Made by a program: the position numbers and the translations under genes. A stretch of DNA of 64,000 nt from Bacteriovoracaceae bacterium (lineage in GTDB: Bacteria > Bdellovibrionota > Bacteriovoracia > Bacteriovoracales > Bacteriovoracaceae), in the NCBI GenBank assembly GCA_013141065.1, contig JABFRR010000003.1, positions 62,001 through 126,000 on the forward strand. Direction: 5' to 3'. The notes below the pieces were generated by a model that did not search any database, was not told the origin of the DNA, and saw only the letters and a program-made list of their open reading frames with translations. Below are positions 53,451 through 63,420 of this stretch, one piece after another. The number at the start of each line of letters is the position of its first letter. Position 1 is the first letter of the stretch.

Positions 53451-54728
53451 ATGAAAAAGATTATATCAAAAGCAAATAAAATTAGTGGCAAACCTCTTAT
53501 TCCTGGGGATAAATCGATTTCCCATCGTGGCTTAATTCTCGGCGCACTTGCCAGTGGAACGAGTGAAGTTATCGACATTCTCGAAGGAGAAGATGTTCAA
53601 TCGACTGCAGCTTGTTTACAGAAATTAGGCGTAGAAATAACAAAAAGTGGAAATAAAACTTTTATTAAGGGTATTGGAGATAAAAAATCATTTAACAATG
53701 ACCTTGTTTTAGACTGTGGAAATTCTGGAACAACCATGAGAGTGATGATGGGCGTATTGGCCGGAATGCCGGTCAATGCCACACTGACAGGAGATGCTTC
53801 ATTAGTTAAAAGACCGATGAAAAGAGTTTCAGCGCCACTGCTTGAAATGGGAGCTAACTTTAAACTGACCAATGAAAATTTTGCACCTTTAGTTGTTACT
53901 GGATCAAAGTTACATGCAATAAATTACGATTTAAAAATCGCCAGTGCACAAATTAAAACGGCCATTATTATGGCGGCGATAAATGCTCAAGGTACAACAA
54001 CGATTACTGGTGAGATTGGCAGTCGGGACCACACTGAAAGACTACTTCCTCATTTTGGAGTGGATATCGATGTCAGTGAAAATAAAATTTCGATTAAAGG
54101 TAATCAAAGTTTAAAAGCCAACATTGTAAAAGTACCAGGGGATCCTTCGACTGCTGCTTTTTGGATTGGTGCTGCCAGCATTCTTCCGGGCTCGACTCTT
54201 GAGCTGGAAAATATTTCATTAAATCCAACTCGAATTGGATTTATCTATGCCTTGCAAAGAATGGGGGCAGATATTAAAACTGAAATAACGAGTAGTCATC
54301 CAGAGCCGGTTGGAAAAATCACTGTTAAATATTCTGGTCTTAATGGCTGCTTTATTTCAAAAGAAGAAGTCCCGAGTTTAATTGATGAAATTCCATTAAT
54401 TGCAGTTCTTGCGACTCAGGCCCATGGAGTGACTGAAGTAAGGGGAGCAGAAGAGCTCAGAGTTAAAGAAAGTGATCGATTGCAAGCAGTAGCTACAAAT
54501 TTAGAGGCCATGGGTTGTGAAATAGAAATATTTCCTGATGGCTTTAGAATAAATGGGCCTCAAAAACTAAATGGTGCCGAGATACAAACTTTTAACGATC
54601 ATAGAATTGCAATGGCCTTTACCATTGCAGGACTCGTTGCTGAAAATCAAACCACAATTTTCGATGCGGAATGTGTAGCGGTTTCCTATCCAAATTTTTA
54701 TGAAACTCTAACGGAATTAACTAAGTAA
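53451..54728 (+). CDS. aroA: 3-phosphoshikimate 1-carboxyvinyltransferase (EPSP synthase)
   Basis: A 425-aa enzyme of the shikimate pathway that joins PEP and shikimate-3-phosphate. PGDKSISHRGLILGALASG near the N-terminus holds the conserved Lys, Ser and Arg. LDCGNSGTTMRVMMG is the second signature, and RVKESDRLQAV with FNDHRIAMAF closes the active site. First gene of a seven-gene aromatic amino acid operon. Its stop overlaps the next start (TAATG). The likely leaderless start is described in the promoter entry. Confidence 0.96.
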   Translation: MKKIISKANKISGKPLIPGDKSISHRGLILGALASGTSEVIDILEGEDVQSTAACLQKLGVEITKSGNKTFIKGIGDKKSFNNDLVLDCGNSGTTMRVMMGVLAGMPVNATLTGDASLVKRPMKRVSAPLLEMGANFKLTNENFAPLVVTGSKLHAINYDLKIASAQIKTAIIMAAINAQGTTTITGEIGSRDHTERLLPHFGVDIDVSENKISIKGNQSLKANIVKVPGDPSTAAFWIGAASILPGSTLELENISLNPTRIGFIYALQRMGADIKTEITSSHPEPVGKITVKYSGLNGCFISKEEVPSLIDEIPLIAVLATQAHGVTEVRGAEELRVKESDRLQAVATNLEAMGCEIEIFPDGFRINGPQKLNGAEIQTFNDHRIAMAFTIAGLVAENQTTIFDAECVAVSYPNFYETLTELTK

Positions 54729-56185
54729 TGTTTGCTGCAGTCATTGGTTGTCCAATAACTCATTCTTTGTCTCCTAAGCTGTTTAGCTTTATCGCTAAAT
54801 TTGAAGGAGTAGAAACTGATTACCAGGCGCTCGAAATTAATGCTGAAGACGCATTCAGATTTTTAGAAGATTTTAAAAAAAATAAAAAACTCATTGGAGT
54901 GAATGTTACGATTCCATTAAAAGAATTATTTATTGATAAAATCGACAGTTGCTCATCTGAAGTCAAAATTATCGGTGCTCTAAATGTACTGCATTTAAAA
55001 GACGAAAAAGTTTATGGTTATAATACAGATGTCTTGGGTATAGAGGCAACATTAAGGGAAATGAACTTTGATGCCACTTTAAAAAATTGTCTCATTCTCG
55101 GTGCGGGGGGAGGGGCTAAAGCCTCTGCTTATGTCCTGGGATCAAGGCTAGCAAAAAATGTCTATGTTTACAATTTATCTCCCAAAAATGAATTGTTAGT
55201 AGAACATTTTAAAACTCATTTCCCAAAAACTTCATGGCATGTTTTAAATCCCAAAAGTCTTGATCTCAATAATTCTTTAGATTTCGATCTAATTATTAAC
55301 ACTACCCCTGTTGGGATGACTGGTCTTAAAAATCATAAAGAGGGAGATCTCGGAATTTTCAATATTCTTCCTCAAGTCAATTTTAATGTCGGCGCACTTG
55401 CCTTTGATCTAATTTATACTCCCGCTGAAACTGATTTTATGAAATTGATGAAACAATTCCAAGTCAAGACAGTTGGCGGTCTTGGGATGTTTATTAATCA
55501 AGCCCTTGGCACTTGGAAAATTTGGCATGGAAAAATTTCAGATGAATTAAAATTAAAAAATGAGTTGGCCTTTTTTTTAAGTGGAATACTAAAATTAAAA
55601 GAAGACTCATCACCAATCTATATAACCGGTTTGATGGGAGCGGGAAAAAGCCAGGTCGGTCAAATACTGGCCTCTTTAGTCGGAAGAGATTTTGTTGATA
55701 CTGACTTAGTGATTGAGTCAAAAACTGGAAAATCGATTAGTGAGATTTTTTCTTCAATGGGTGAAGCTCATTATCGTGAAATCGAACGAGTACTTATTTC
55801 AGAATTAGTTACTGAAGCTCTTCATAAAAAACTTATTATTTCATTGGGCGGCGGTTCACTTACCAATCAAGATACACTCAATACAATTTTAAAAAGTAAT
55901 GGCCATTTTGTGTATTTAAAGGCCTCTCCAGAAATTTTAAATGAAAGAATTATTACTCACGAAATTAAGACAAACAATATTCGACCGCTACTAAAAGATT
56001 TAGATAAAGCTTCCCGACTAAAAAAAATAGAAGAGCTTTTATTAATTAGAGAAGAAAATTTTAAAAAAGCTACCATTCACATTCAAACAAATGACCTTGA
56101 TACCCAAGGAGTCACTTTTGAAATACTAAAAGCAATTGGGCAAGTGAAACCGAATGGGAAAAGCAATCAGGGGATGAATGTATGA
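54728..56185 (+). CDS. shikimate dehydrogenase - shikimate kinase fusion (AroE-AroK)
   Basis: A 485-aa two-domain enzyme. Residues 1 to about 275 are Aro[11 protein letters not shown] shikimate site, NVTIPLKE with catalytic Lys, [23 protein letters not shown] site and NTTPVGM. Residues about 293-480 are AroK: P-loop [13 protein letters not shown] near residue 300, FVDTDLVIE, and GGGSL. It would reduce dehydroshikimate and then phosphorylate shikimate on one chain. These are usually separate genes in bacteria. It overlaps aroA by 1 bp and aroC by 4 bp. Confidence 0.93.
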   Translation: MFAAVIGCPITHSLSPKLFSFIAKFEGVETDYQALEINAEDAFRFLEDFKKNKKLIGVNVTIPLKELFIDKIDSCSSEVKIIGALNVLHLKDEKVYGYNTDVLGIEATLREMNFDATLKNCLILGAGGGAKASAYVLGSRLAKNVYVYNLSPKNELLVEHFKTHFPKTSWHVLNPKSLDLNNSLDFDLIINTTPVGMTGLKNHKEGDLGIFNILPQVNFNVGALAFDLIYTPAETDFMKLMKQFQVKTVGGLGMFINQALGTWKIWHGKISDELKLKNELAFFLSGILKLKEDSSPIYITGLMGAGKSQVGQILASLVGRDFVDTDLVIESKTGKSISEIFSSMGEAHYREIERVLISELVTEALHKKLIISLGGGSLTNQDTLNTILKSNGHFVYLKASPEILNERIITHEIKTNNIRPLLKDLDKASRLKKIEELLLIREENFKKATIHIQTNDLDTQGVTFEILKAIGQVKPNGKSNQGMNV

Positions 56186-57273
56186 GTGGAAATACTTTTG
56201 GTGTGAATTTTAAAGTGACTGTATTTGGTGAATCACATGGCGAAATGATTGGAATGGTAATTGATGGATGTCCAGCAGGACTCGACATCGATTTAGATTT
56301 TATCCAATCTGAGCTAGACAGAAGAAAGCCAGGTCAGTCAAAAATTACGACTCAAAGAAAAGAAGATGATCACTTTAAAATTGTCTCAGGTGTGTTTGAA
56401 GGCAAAACAACTGGTACGCCTATAACGGGTCTAATTGAAAATAAAGATCAACAATCACGAGATTATTCTCATATCCAAGATAAGTTTCGGCCTTCTCATG
56501 CTGATTACACTTATGACCAAAAATATGGCCACCGAGATTATCGCGGTGGAGGAAGATCATCAGCGAGAGAAACTGCAGCTAGAGTCATGGCCGGGGCCAT
56601 CGCTAAAATGATATTAAAAAAAATGAATGTTGAAATATTTGCTTATGTTTCAAAAGTGGGAAAGATCGAAATGTCCCAGAAGATCCATGAAGTCAATCCA
56701 CAATTAATTGAGACAAATATTGTTCGATGTCCTGAAGAAAAAATCGCAAAAAAAATGATTGCTCATATTGAAGAAATCAAATCAAACGGTGACACCATTG
56801 GTGGTGTAGTGACTTGTCAGATTAAAAATTGTCCAATCGGCTTAGGTGAGCCTGTGTTTGATAAGCTGCACGCTGATCTTGGTAAGGGAATGTTAAGTAT
56901 CAATGCCGTCAAAGGCTTTGAATATGGATCAGGATTTCAAGGTGTAGAACTTAAAGGTTCAGAGCATAACGATGAGTTTTTTTCACAAGACGGTGTGATT
57001 CAAACTAAAACCAATCACTCTGGAGGAATTCAAGGTGGGATAAGTAACGGGATGGATATTTACTTTAATGTTGCTTTTAAACCAGTGGCTACAATTATGA
57101 AATCTCAAGCGAGTGTGGATACAGAAGGCCAGCAGGTCAATGTGGTAGGTAAGGGCCGTCACGATCCTTGTGTTGTACCAAGAGCAGTTCCTATTGTTGA
57201 GGCCATGGCGGCCATCACCCTTGTCGATTTTTACCTACGTAACAAAACATCTCAAATGGGAGATCTTTTGTGA
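56182..57273 (+). CDS. aroC: chorismate synthase
   Basis: A 363-aa FMN-dependent enzyme converting EPSP to chorismate. [19 protein letters not shown] is signature 1, with the conserved [15 protein letters not shown] and the late [13 protein letters not shown]. Length is typical. It follows the aroE-aroK fusion in the pathway order and overlaps the aminotransferase start by 4 bp (GTGA). Confidence 0.96.
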   Translation: MSGNTFGVNFKVTVFGESHGEMIGMVIDGCPAGLDIDLDFIQSELDRRKPGQSKITTQRKEDDHFKIVSGVFEGKTTGTPITGLIENKDQQSRDYSHIQDKFRPSHADYTYDQKYGHRDYRGGGRSSARETAARVMAGAIAKMILKKMNVEIFAYVSKVGKIEMSQKIHEVNPQLIETNIVRCPEEKIAKKMIAHIEEIKSNGDTIGGVVTCQIKNCPIGLGEPVFDKLHADLGKGMLSINAVKGFEYGSGFQGVELKGSEHNDEFFSQDGVIQTKTNHSGGIQGGISNGMDIYFNVAFKPVATIMKSQASVDTEGQQVNVVGKGRHDPCVVPRAVPIVEAMAAITLVDFYLRNKTSQMGDLL

Positions 57274-58436
57274 TCGTTAAAGTTGCCGATAGACTCAGTC
57301 ATGTTGAAGAATATTATTTTTCAAAAAAACTTGAACAAATCGCCAAGATGCGAGCAAATGGAATTGATGTTATCAATCTCGGTATCGGGAGTCCTGATCT
57401 CTCTCCACCAGATATTGCCATAAATGCAGCAGCTCTTTCATTGAAGCAGTCAAATGTTCATGGGTATTCATCCTATCGATCTTCTCCTGATTTACGCGAA
57501 TCCATTTCAATATGGTTAAAAAAAACCTACCAGATAAGTGCCAATCCAGACTGTGAAATACTACCACTTTTAGGTTCTAAAGAAGGAATACTCTACTTAT
57601 CGATGGCACTTCTCAATCCAGGAGACTCTGTTCTCATTCCAAATCCAGGATATCCGGCCTATGCCTCTGTTGCTAATTTGTTAGGTGTAAAAATCCTTTA
57701 TTATAACCTTACCGAAGAAAATAATTGGCAACCAGACTTAAAACAAATTGAAGCCTTGGATTTATCTAAATGTAAATTAATGTGGGTCAATTATCCTCAT
57801 ATGCCCTCAGGAGCATCTGCTACAAGTGAGCTCTTTACGAGCTTGGTAGAATTTGCCCAAAAAAAATCAATGATGATTTGTAATGATAATCCTTATGGAT
57901 TAGTTTTAAATACCGAAGCACCAACAAGTTTAATTAGTGCCAATCCAAAAATGGATGTTGTCTGTGAATTAAACTCTTTTAGTAAGTCGTTTAACATGGC
58001 CGGATGGCGAGTAGGATTTTTCACAGGATCACAAGAGCTGGTAAATGCCGTAATAAGTGTCAAAAGCAATGTTGATTCTGGAATGTTTTTGCCAATTCAA
58101 AAAGGGGCAATAGCGGCTTTATCTATAGATGAAACTTGGCATGAAGAACGTAATGCAGTTTATAAAGAAAGGCGAAAAATCATTTGGGAGATTTTTGATT
58201 TACTAGGATGTTCATATCAAAAAAATCAAGTTGGTCTTTTTATCTGGGCGAAAGCACCAAATAAAATATCCAATGTTCAAGAATTTATTGATGATCTTTT
58301 AGTTAAGTCCCATGTTTTTTTAACACCAGGATCAATTTTTGGATCAAATGGAAATAGATACTTAAGAGCTTCTCTATGTTCACCTCGGGAATCGTTACTG
58401 AAAGCAAAAAATAAAATTGAGGAATATTTAAAATGA
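57270..58436 (+). CDS. class I/II aminotransferase, probably aromatic
   Basis: A 388-aa fold-type I PLP enzyme with a GTG start inside the aroC stop. [21 protein letters not shown] and [14 protein letters not shown] (Schiff-base Lys) are visible. The sequence style is that of the aspartate/LL-diaminopimelate aminotransferase branch. Its position between aroC and tyrA suggests it transaminates prephenate, phenylpyruvate or hydroxyphenylpyruvate. The substrate is inferred from context. Confidence 0.85.
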   Translation: MIVKVADRLSHVEEYYFSKKLEQIAKMRANGIDVINLGIGSPDLSPPDIAINAAALSLKQSNVHGYSSYRSSPDLRESISIWLKKTYQISANPDCEILPLLGSKEGILYLSMALLNPGDSVLIPNPGYPAYASVANLLGVKILYYNLTEENNWQPDLKQIEALDLSKCKLMWVNYPHMPSGASATSELFTSLVEFAQKKSMMICNDNPYGLVLNTEAPTSLISANPKMDVVCELNSFSKSFNMAGWRVGFFTGSQELVNAVISVKSNVDSGMFLPIQKGAIAALSIDETWHEERNAVYKERRKIIWEIFDLLGCSYQKNQVGLFIWAKAPNKISNVQEFIDDLLVKSHVFLTPGSIFGSNGNRYLRASLCSPRESLLKAKNKIEEYLK

Positions 58437-59287
58437 AGTTGGCAGTAATAGGTCTTGGTCTCATTGGTGGCTCCATGGCCCTAGATCTCAAAAAAAATAA
58501 TTTTGTAGAAGAAGTTTATGGAGTCGATTTAAGTAAGGAGTATCAACGAGAAGCTTTATTATTAGGTCTCGTTGATAAAGTTATGACACTCGAAGAAGCT
58601 TGTGAGTCAGCAGATGTCATTATTCTTTCAACACCAGTTGGAGTTGTTTTGGATCTGCTTCCCAAAATTCTCGACAGACTTAAAGAAGGCCAGGTCGTTA
58701 TCGATGTAGGCTCAACTAAATTTAATATTTGTGAAGCCGTAAAAGATCACAAAAAACGCTCACACTTCGTCGCCACCCATCCAATGGCCGGAACGGAGTT
58801 CTCTGGGCCTAAAGCCGCTCATTTGGGTTTATTTAAAAATAAAGCAACAGTTATCTGTGATGCAGATTTTTCAGATCCTGTGTTAATTGAAAAAGTCTAT
58901 GAACTTTATAAATGCTTAGAAATGAGAATTTTATTAATGAGTTCAAAAGATCATGATATTCATGCAGCTTACGTCAGTCATCTTTCTCATATTAGTTCAT
59001 TTGTTCTTGCCAATACCGTCTTAGATAAAGAAAAAAATGTGAATGCAATTTTTAACTTAGCGAGTGCTGGGTTTGAATCAACCGTACGACTTGCTAAAAG
59101 CTCACCTGAAATGTGGGCGCCAATTTTTGATCAGAATCAGGAAAATATCGTTGAAGCCTTAGGGGAATACATTGAAAGATTAAAACTTTTTCATCAAAGC
59201 CTGAAATCAGGGGATTTTGAAGAAACAAAAAAGTATATGTACAGATCAAATGAAATTATTAGAGTTTTGTCTCAGATTAAAAAATAA
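58433..59287 (+). CDS. tyrA: prephenate dehydrogenase
   Basis: A 284-aa TyrA-family enzyme. The NAD site is IGLGLIGGSMALDLKK, and THPMAGTEFSGP carries the catalytic His region. AAYVSHLSHISSFVLA forms the dimerisation helices. It decarboxylates prephenate to hydroxyphenylpyruvate for tyrosine. It overlaps the aminotransferase gene by 4 bp and is followed by the chorismate mutase gene after 17 bp. There is no ACT domain, so feedback control is not on this chain. Confidence 0.92.
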   Translation: MKLAVIGLGLIGGSMALDLKKNNFVEEVYGVDLSKEYQREALLLGLVDKVMTLEEACESADVIILSTPVGVVLDLLPKILDRLKEGQVVIDVGSTKFNICEAVKDHKKRSHFVATHPMAGTEFSGPKAAHLGLFKNKATVICDADFSDPVLIEKVYELYKCLEMRILLMSSKDHDIHAAYVSHLSHISSFVLANTVLDKEKNVNAIFNLASAGFESTVRLAKSSPEMWAPIFDQNQENIVEALGEYIERLKLFHQSLKSGDFEETKKYMYRSNEIIRVLSQIKK

Positions 59288-59304
59288 GTCTAAGGATCTA
59301 AGCG

Positions 59305-59634
59305 ATGAAAGTCATGCAAAAGAAATTAAAACCAACTGCCTATGAGTTAAAGCTTGAAAAGTTGCGAGCTGAAATTAATAAGCAAGATCAGAGTCTTTTA
59401 TTAGTTTTAAAAAAACGTTATCTGATTGTAAAAAAAATTGCTAACTTAAAAGCTGCTCATAAGCTCTCTATTTTACAAAAAACCAGATGGAAAACGATTA
59501 TTGAAAATCGAGTTATGCTTGGAAATAAAATGGGATTAGATAGTGCATTTACAAAAAAACTGATGAAGCTTATTCATAATGAATCAATTCGATTACAACT
59601 TACAGTCAAAAATAAAAAACAAAGGAAATCATAA
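59305..59634 (+). CDS. chorismate mutase, AroQ type
   Basis: A 109-aa all-helical protein. [20 protein letters not shown], with the following [18 protein letters not shown], matches the AroQ pattern L-R-x-x-I-D-x-x-D-x-x-(I/L)-x-x-L-x-x-R with the two active-site basic residues. It converts chorismate to prephenate. It is monofunctional here, neither fused to TyrA nor to DAHP synthase. AAGGAT precedes the ATG. It overlaps the DAHP synthase start by 1 bp. Confidence 0.87.
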   Translation: MKVMQKKLKPTAYELKLEKLRAEINKQDQSLLLVLKKRYLIVKKIANLKAAHKLSILQKTRWKTIIENRVMLGNKMGLDSAFTKKLMKLIHNESIRLQLTVKNKKQRKS

Positions 59635-61001
59635 TGTCTTCTAACAGCTCACTTTGGACTCCGGATTCATGGAAAAAGAAAACACTTAATCAAATTCCTA
59701 AATACGATGATGCTGTGGAATTAAGCGAAGTAGAAAGTACACTTGCTTCGTATCCGCCATTGGTGTTTGCCGGTGAAGCGAGAGATTTAAAAGCAAGACT
59801 TGCCGATGTGTCGATGGGTAAAGCCTTTTTACTTCAAGGTGGAGATTGCGCTGAGAGCTTTAATGATTTTAATGCTCTTACTATAAGAGATAATTTTCGA
59901 ATTCTCTTACAAATGGCAGTGATTCTTACTTTTGGGGGAAAAAAACCAATTGTAAAAGTAGGCAGAACTGCCGGACAATTTGCTAAACCTAGGTCAAGTG
60001 AAAATGAGACGAGAGAAGGAGTGACACTTCCTTCATACAGAGGCGACATAATTAATGGTTATGGTTTTGATGTGGCCTCAAGACGACCTGATCCTTCGAG
60101 AATGGTGAGGGCCTATGTTCAATCAGCTTCAACTCTTAATTTATTAAGAGCACTCGCACAAGGTGGTTATGCTGACTTAAATCAAGTTCATAAATGGAAC
60201 TTGGATTTCATTTCAAAAAGCACTCAGTCCTCTCAGTATACAGAACTTGCCAATAAATTAGATGAAGCTCTCTCATTTATGTCTGCGATTGGTATTTCAA
60301 CCAGCAATTCGCCACAAATTAAAGAGACAGAATTTTATACTTCTCATGAGGCCCTTCTTTTATATTATGAACAGGCCCTAACCAGACGAGACAGTACAAC
60401 GGCAAGGTTACATGATGGTTATGAGGGTGACTGGTATGATTGTTCGGCACATATGCTTTGGATAGGTGAGAGAACAAGACAACTTGATGGAGCTCATGTT
60501 GAATTTCTTCGCGGAGTAAAAAATCCAATTGGGCTTAAGTGCGGCCCTTCAATGACACCAGATGATTTAATGAAACTTGTCGATAAATTGAACCCTGATA
60601 ATGAAGCGGGAAGATTAACACTCATTACAAGAATGGGTCATGAGGCAGTTGAATCTAAATTAACTCCCATGGTGAGAAAAATAAAAAAAGAAGGAAGAAA
60701 TGTCGTTTGGTGTTCAGATCCTATGCATGGAAATACGATTACGACCGCGAATGGATTTAAAACAAGGCCTTTTCATAGTGTATTAGCTGAAGTGAAAAAC
60801 TTTTTTGAAGTTCACCATGCTGAAGGGACACATGCCGGTGGAGTTCATTTTGAATTAACTGGTAAAAACGTTGAGGAGTGTATTGGTGGCGATCAAGACA
60901 TTACAGCTGAAATGTTGGCTGCCGGCGCTTATGAAACATTGTGTGATCCGAGATTAAATGCAACACAAGCGCTCGAGTTAGCTTTTAAGATTAAATTCTA
61001 G
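59634..61001 (+). CDS. 3-deoxy-D-arabino-heptulosonate 7-phosphate synthase, class II
   Basis: A 455-aa class II (plant/mycobacterial-type) DAHP synthase, the first enzyme of the shikimate pathway. [16 protein letters not shown] holds the metal Cys. [22 protein letters not shown] and [10 protein letters not shown] are all class II signatures. Last gene of the operon, although it acts first in the pathway. In mycobacteria this class is complexed with AroQ mutase, which gives a reason for the adjacent mutase gene. aroB and a dehydroquinase are not in this window. Confidence 0.94.
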   Translation: MSSNSSLWTPDSWKKKTLNQIPKYDDAVELSEVESTLASYPPLVFAGEARDLKARLADVSMGKAFLLQGGDCAESFNDFNALTIRDNFRILLQMAVILTFGGKKPIVKVGRTAGQFAKPRSSENETREGVTLPSYRGDIINGYGFDVASRRPDPSRMVRAYVQSASTLNLLRALAQGGYADLNQVHKWNLDFISKSTQSSQYTELANKLDEALSFMSAIGISTSNSPQIKETEFYTSHEALLLYYEQALTRRDSTTARLHDGYEGDWYDCSAHMLWIGERTRQLDGAHVEFLRGVKNPIGLKCGPSMTPDDLMKLVDKLNPDNEAGRLTLITRMGHEAVESKLTPMVRKIKKEGRNVVWCSDPMHGNTITTANGFKTRPFHSVLAEVKNFFEVHHAEGTHAGGVHFELTGKNVEECIGGDQDITAEMLAAGAYETLCDPRLNATQALELAFKIKF

Positions 61002-61004
61002 TGC

Positions 61005-61724
61005 CTAGTCTCTGCGACTTCCACCAGAAAATCTTAATATGATTAAAAATAAATTAATAAAATCTAGATAAAGAGTAAGGGCACCTAATACAGTGATCTT
61101 TGCTCTTTCATCTGCATTAATGGCGTGAGCTCCCATTAATTTTATTTTTTGGGTGTCGTAAGCAGTCAAGCCAGCAAATATAAGAAGACCGACTAAACTA
61201 AAAACAAGTCCAGCTGTTCCTCCCATCATGGCCGGAAAAAACATCGCGAGAAGACTGTACCCAATGAGACCAAAAAGTCCCATTCCACAAAATGTTCCGA
61301 TAGGGCCTAAGTCTTTTTTTGTCACCATACCGAAAATTGAAAGTCCGGCAAATCCGATTGAAGTTGTAAAAAATGCTGATTGAATACTTGCCTGTGTGTA
61401 GATAAGAAAAATGGTCGATAAAGTTACACCAGTGAGAGCAGAGTAAAGTAGAAATAAGCCTGTCGCCATTACTGCACTCATTCTTTGAATCATCGCTGAG
61501 AGTCCAATGACCAACCCAAATTGAGCAATAATTAATACCCAAAATAAAACACGGTTGCTGGCAATAGATGTCGCTGATGCTTCATTCGTTCCAATATAAG
61601 TCGAAATTCCTGCAGTTAATAAAACTCCAATACTCATCCATTGATAAACTCTTGTCATAAAGCCAGCTGCAGTTTCTGAGCGTGATTCTACGTCTAGGCT
61701 TGATGTGCGCGTATTTCTTTCCAT
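61005..61724 (-). CDS. Bax inhibitor-1 / YccA-family membrane protein
   Basis: A 239-aa integral inner-membrane protein with about seven transmembrane helices. Typical sequence elements are VYQWMSIGVLLTAG near the start and GLTAYDTQKIKL with the conserved Asp pair region towards the end; the C-terminus is LFLIILRFSGGSRRD. The family includes proton-sensitive Ca2+ leak channels and E. coli YccA, which interacts with FtsH. AAGGATG precedes the ATG. It converges with the aromatic operon 3 bp after its end. Confidence 0.9.
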   Translation of the reverse strand: MERNTRTSSLDVESRSETAAGFMTRVYQWMSIGVLLTAGISTYIGTNEASATSIASNRVLFWVLIIAQFGLVIGLSAMIQRMSAVMATGLFLLYSALTGVTLSTIFLIYTQASIQSAFFTTSIGFAGLSIFGMVTKKDLGPIGTFCGMGLFGLIGYSLLAMFFPAMMGGTAGLVFSLVGLLIFAGLTAYDTQKIKLMGAHAINADERAKITVLGALTLYLDFINLFLIILRFSGGSRRD

Positions 61725-61769
61725 ATAAATCCATCCTTTTAGTCGTTATATTATATGAGAATTGTACTC

Positions 61770-61934
61770 CTAAAGATGATTGATCTGAAACTTTTTTAAA
61801 TCTTCATGATTTTCAAGGTTAATTCCACGACGCATCTCGAGATTTTGCCATGTTTCTTTACAATCTCTCTTGATTAGTCGCGCAAATGTGATCGAAATTG
61901 TATTGTTTATGAATTTTAAAAAGTCTATCCACAT
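61770..61934 (-). CDS. 54-aa protein, unknown
   Basis: A short ORF with a strong GGGAGG ribosome site 6 nt before ATG 61934. The product starts MWIDFLKFINNTISITFARL, an amphipathic or hydrophobic helix, then a basic segment IKRDCKETWQNLEMRRG and a polar tail. It could associate peripherally with the membrane. The region 61725-62045 is otherwise free of genes. The very good ribosome site is the main support. No family recognised. Confidence 0.5.
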   Translation of the reverse strand: MWIDFLKFINNTISITFARLIKRDCKETWQNLEMRRGINLENHEDLKKFQINHL

Positions 61935-61976
61935 TTTTTCCTCCCTTAGAAAAGTAAATATCCATTGGCCTTTAAT

Positions 61977-62000
61977 GTAGTGGCGCTAACGGAACACTAC
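61977..62000. other. hairpin between the small ORF and the pentapeptide gene
   Basis: GTAGTG (61977-61982) pairs with CACTAC (61995-62000) around a 12-nt loop. It lies 45 bp after the stop of the minus-strand gene at 62046 and about 40 bp before the small ORF. No T-run follows, so terminator or leader structure cannot be decided. Confidence 0.3.
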
Positions 62001-62045
62001 CAGTTAGGACTTGGTTAGATTTTGAGTGGCCCATTGTTGCACTTT

Positions 62046-62900
62046 TTATTTGTCGATAAACTTTGAAAATTCTTCTGTTGAATTAAATTCTCTGCCTTCG
62101 ATATGAATATTTTTCAAACTCATATCATTTAAGTGAACATTCTTAAATTTACAAGCAAGGAATTTAACATCATTCATCTGAAGATCTTTTAAAATACAAT
62201 TTTCAAATGATGTTTCTTTAAAGCTTGTTCCGTGAAGTTTAGCATCTTCGATAATACTATTGTCAAACTGACATTGAATAATAGTTGCGCCATGAAAAAC
62301 ACAATCGACAAACTTTGCATTATTTAGCATGTCGAATGCTTTGATATTCACTCCGTGAAAGCTGACGTCTTCAATTATCGAATTATTCATCAACAGCTTT
62401 GATGCCTTTGAACCGTTAAAACTTGTATCTGTAATTTTAGCCGCAATAAGAATCACTTCATCTAAAGAAGAACCATTGAAACTTGTATCTTCTAATATTG
62501 AATCAGACAGAGATAAACCATCAACATTCGAAGCATTGAATGTATTATCAGAAATTCTAGAACTCTTAAGTTCTAAATTTTTAGCATTTGAAACTTGAAA
62601 ACTATTATCTTCAAAAACAAAGTCCTCACCTTTAGGTACATCAACCTTCGAAAGATTTTTTTTATTATGTTGGCCATCGAATTTTCTGCTTAAGTCCCGA
62701 TTGACTTCATTAAATGCCTGCCCCAAGACTGATTGAACAAAGTCAGTGATTCCAAGTTTTAAATGACTTCCAAGGCCTTCATCGCGTATTTCTTCTTTAC
62801 GTTCACTTCCCTTTAATGTGCTAAGTAATTCAGCAGCTTCAATATCACTAATTATTCCTTTTTTAGACATTTCTAGAATTTTTAAAATCTCATTTTTCAC
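62046..62900 (-). CDS. pentapeptide-like repeat protein with SHOCT-like N-terminus
   Basis: A 284-aa cytoplasmic protein. Residues 1-30 (MKNEILKILEMSKKGIISDI, then EAAELLSTL) form the short helical hairpin seen at the N-terminus of YvlB/DUF4097-type proteins. From about residue 100 to 275, repeats with alternating hydrophobic positions and recurrent F-x-G or F-x-x-C steps (DTSFNGSK, DVSFHGVN, DCVFHGAT, TSFENCIL) indicate a right-handed quadrilateral beta-helix like pentapeptide proteins, though the repeat is irregular. It overlaps the DUF2089 gene by 11 bp and is probably translated by coupling. Confidence 0.7.
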   Translation of the reverse strand: MKNEILKILEMSKKGIISDIEAAELLSTLKGSERKEEIRDEGLGSHLKLGITDFVQSVLGQAFNEVNRDLSRKFDGQHNKKNLSKVDVPKGEDFVFEDNSFQVSNAKNLELKSSRISDNTFNASNVDGLSLSDSILEDTSFNGSSLDEVILIAAKITDTSFNGSKASKLLMNNSIIEDVSFHGVNIKAFDMLNNAKFVDCVFHGATIIQCQFDNSIIEDAKLHGTSFKETSFENCILKDLQMNDVKFLACKFKNVHLNDMSLKNIHIEGREFNSTEEFSKFIDK

Positions 62901-63312
62901 TTTTCTTCTCCGTTTTTTTCTTAATTAGAGAAAGTCCTTTCTCATAGTTAACCATTCCATTGTTCATTAGTTCCAAAATCTCGATAACAGACTTTGAATT
63001 AAGTTCAAGATCCATTGGAGCAACTGACTTGTCGACGAAGTCAGTAACTGAAACAGAATCCTTTAATTTTTGTATTTTGTTTTTAACAGTAGGATAACTT
63101 ATGCCCAAAGCTTTTTCGATGTCCGCAATTTTTCCTTCACACACAATAAAGACATGTAGAAAATGAAGCATTTCTTCGTTTAGTTTCATAATTGGATTGG
63201 AATCAAACTTACCCTTCAGTGTCAGATCACATTCAACACACTCTAATGCCGAAATTTGCATAGGTTTAGAGCAAGAAGGGCAGTTGCAGGATATTGAGTT
63301 ATATTTCGTCAT
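62890..63312 (-). CDS. DUF2089-family zinc-ribbon/HTH regulator
   Basis: A 140-aa protein. CNCPSCSKPM with CVECDLTLKGKF is a four-Cys zinc ribbon. MKLNEEMLHFLHVFIVCEGK, then DIEKALGISYPTVKNKIQKL, is the DUF2089 helix-turn-helix. Family members sit beside YvlB/DUF4097-type genes and are thought to regulate them. The C-terminal ~45 residues contain a short helical hairpin (VIEILELMNNGMVNYEKGL) similar to the N-terminus of the next protein, perhaps an interaction module. The promoter has two copies of a palindrome. The start has no Shine-Dalgarno site. Confidence 0.82.
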   Translation of the reverse strand: MTKYNSISCNCPSCSKPMQISALECVECDLTLKGKFDSNPIMKLNEEMLHFLHVFIVCEGKIADIEKALGISYPTVKNKIQKLKDSVSVTDFVDKSVAPMDLELNSKSVIEILELMNNGMVNYEKGLSLIKKKTEKKSEK

Positions 63313-63321
63313 TCTTAATTA

Positions 63322-63369
63322 ATATTAAGAAACTTAATGTTTTGCAATCAAATAATTAAGAAACTTAAT
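63322..63369 (-). promoter_or_regulatory. promoter with two identical palindromic operators
   Basis: ATTAAGAAACTTAAT, a perfect 15-bp palindrome with a central AAA, occurs at 63324-63338 and 63355-63369, centres 31 bp apart. On the minus strand -35 TTGATT (63351-63346) and -10 TAATAT (63327-63322) are separated by 18 bp, so one operator overlaps the -10 box and the other lies just upstream of the -35 box. Only 9 nt separate the -10 box from ATG 63312. Autoregulation by the DUF2089 protein is the natural guess. Confidence 0.6.
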
Positions 63370-63420
63370 ATTTTCGAGGGATTTGTTGAAAAACAAGTAG
63401 TTGCGAGAATATCGATCTGA

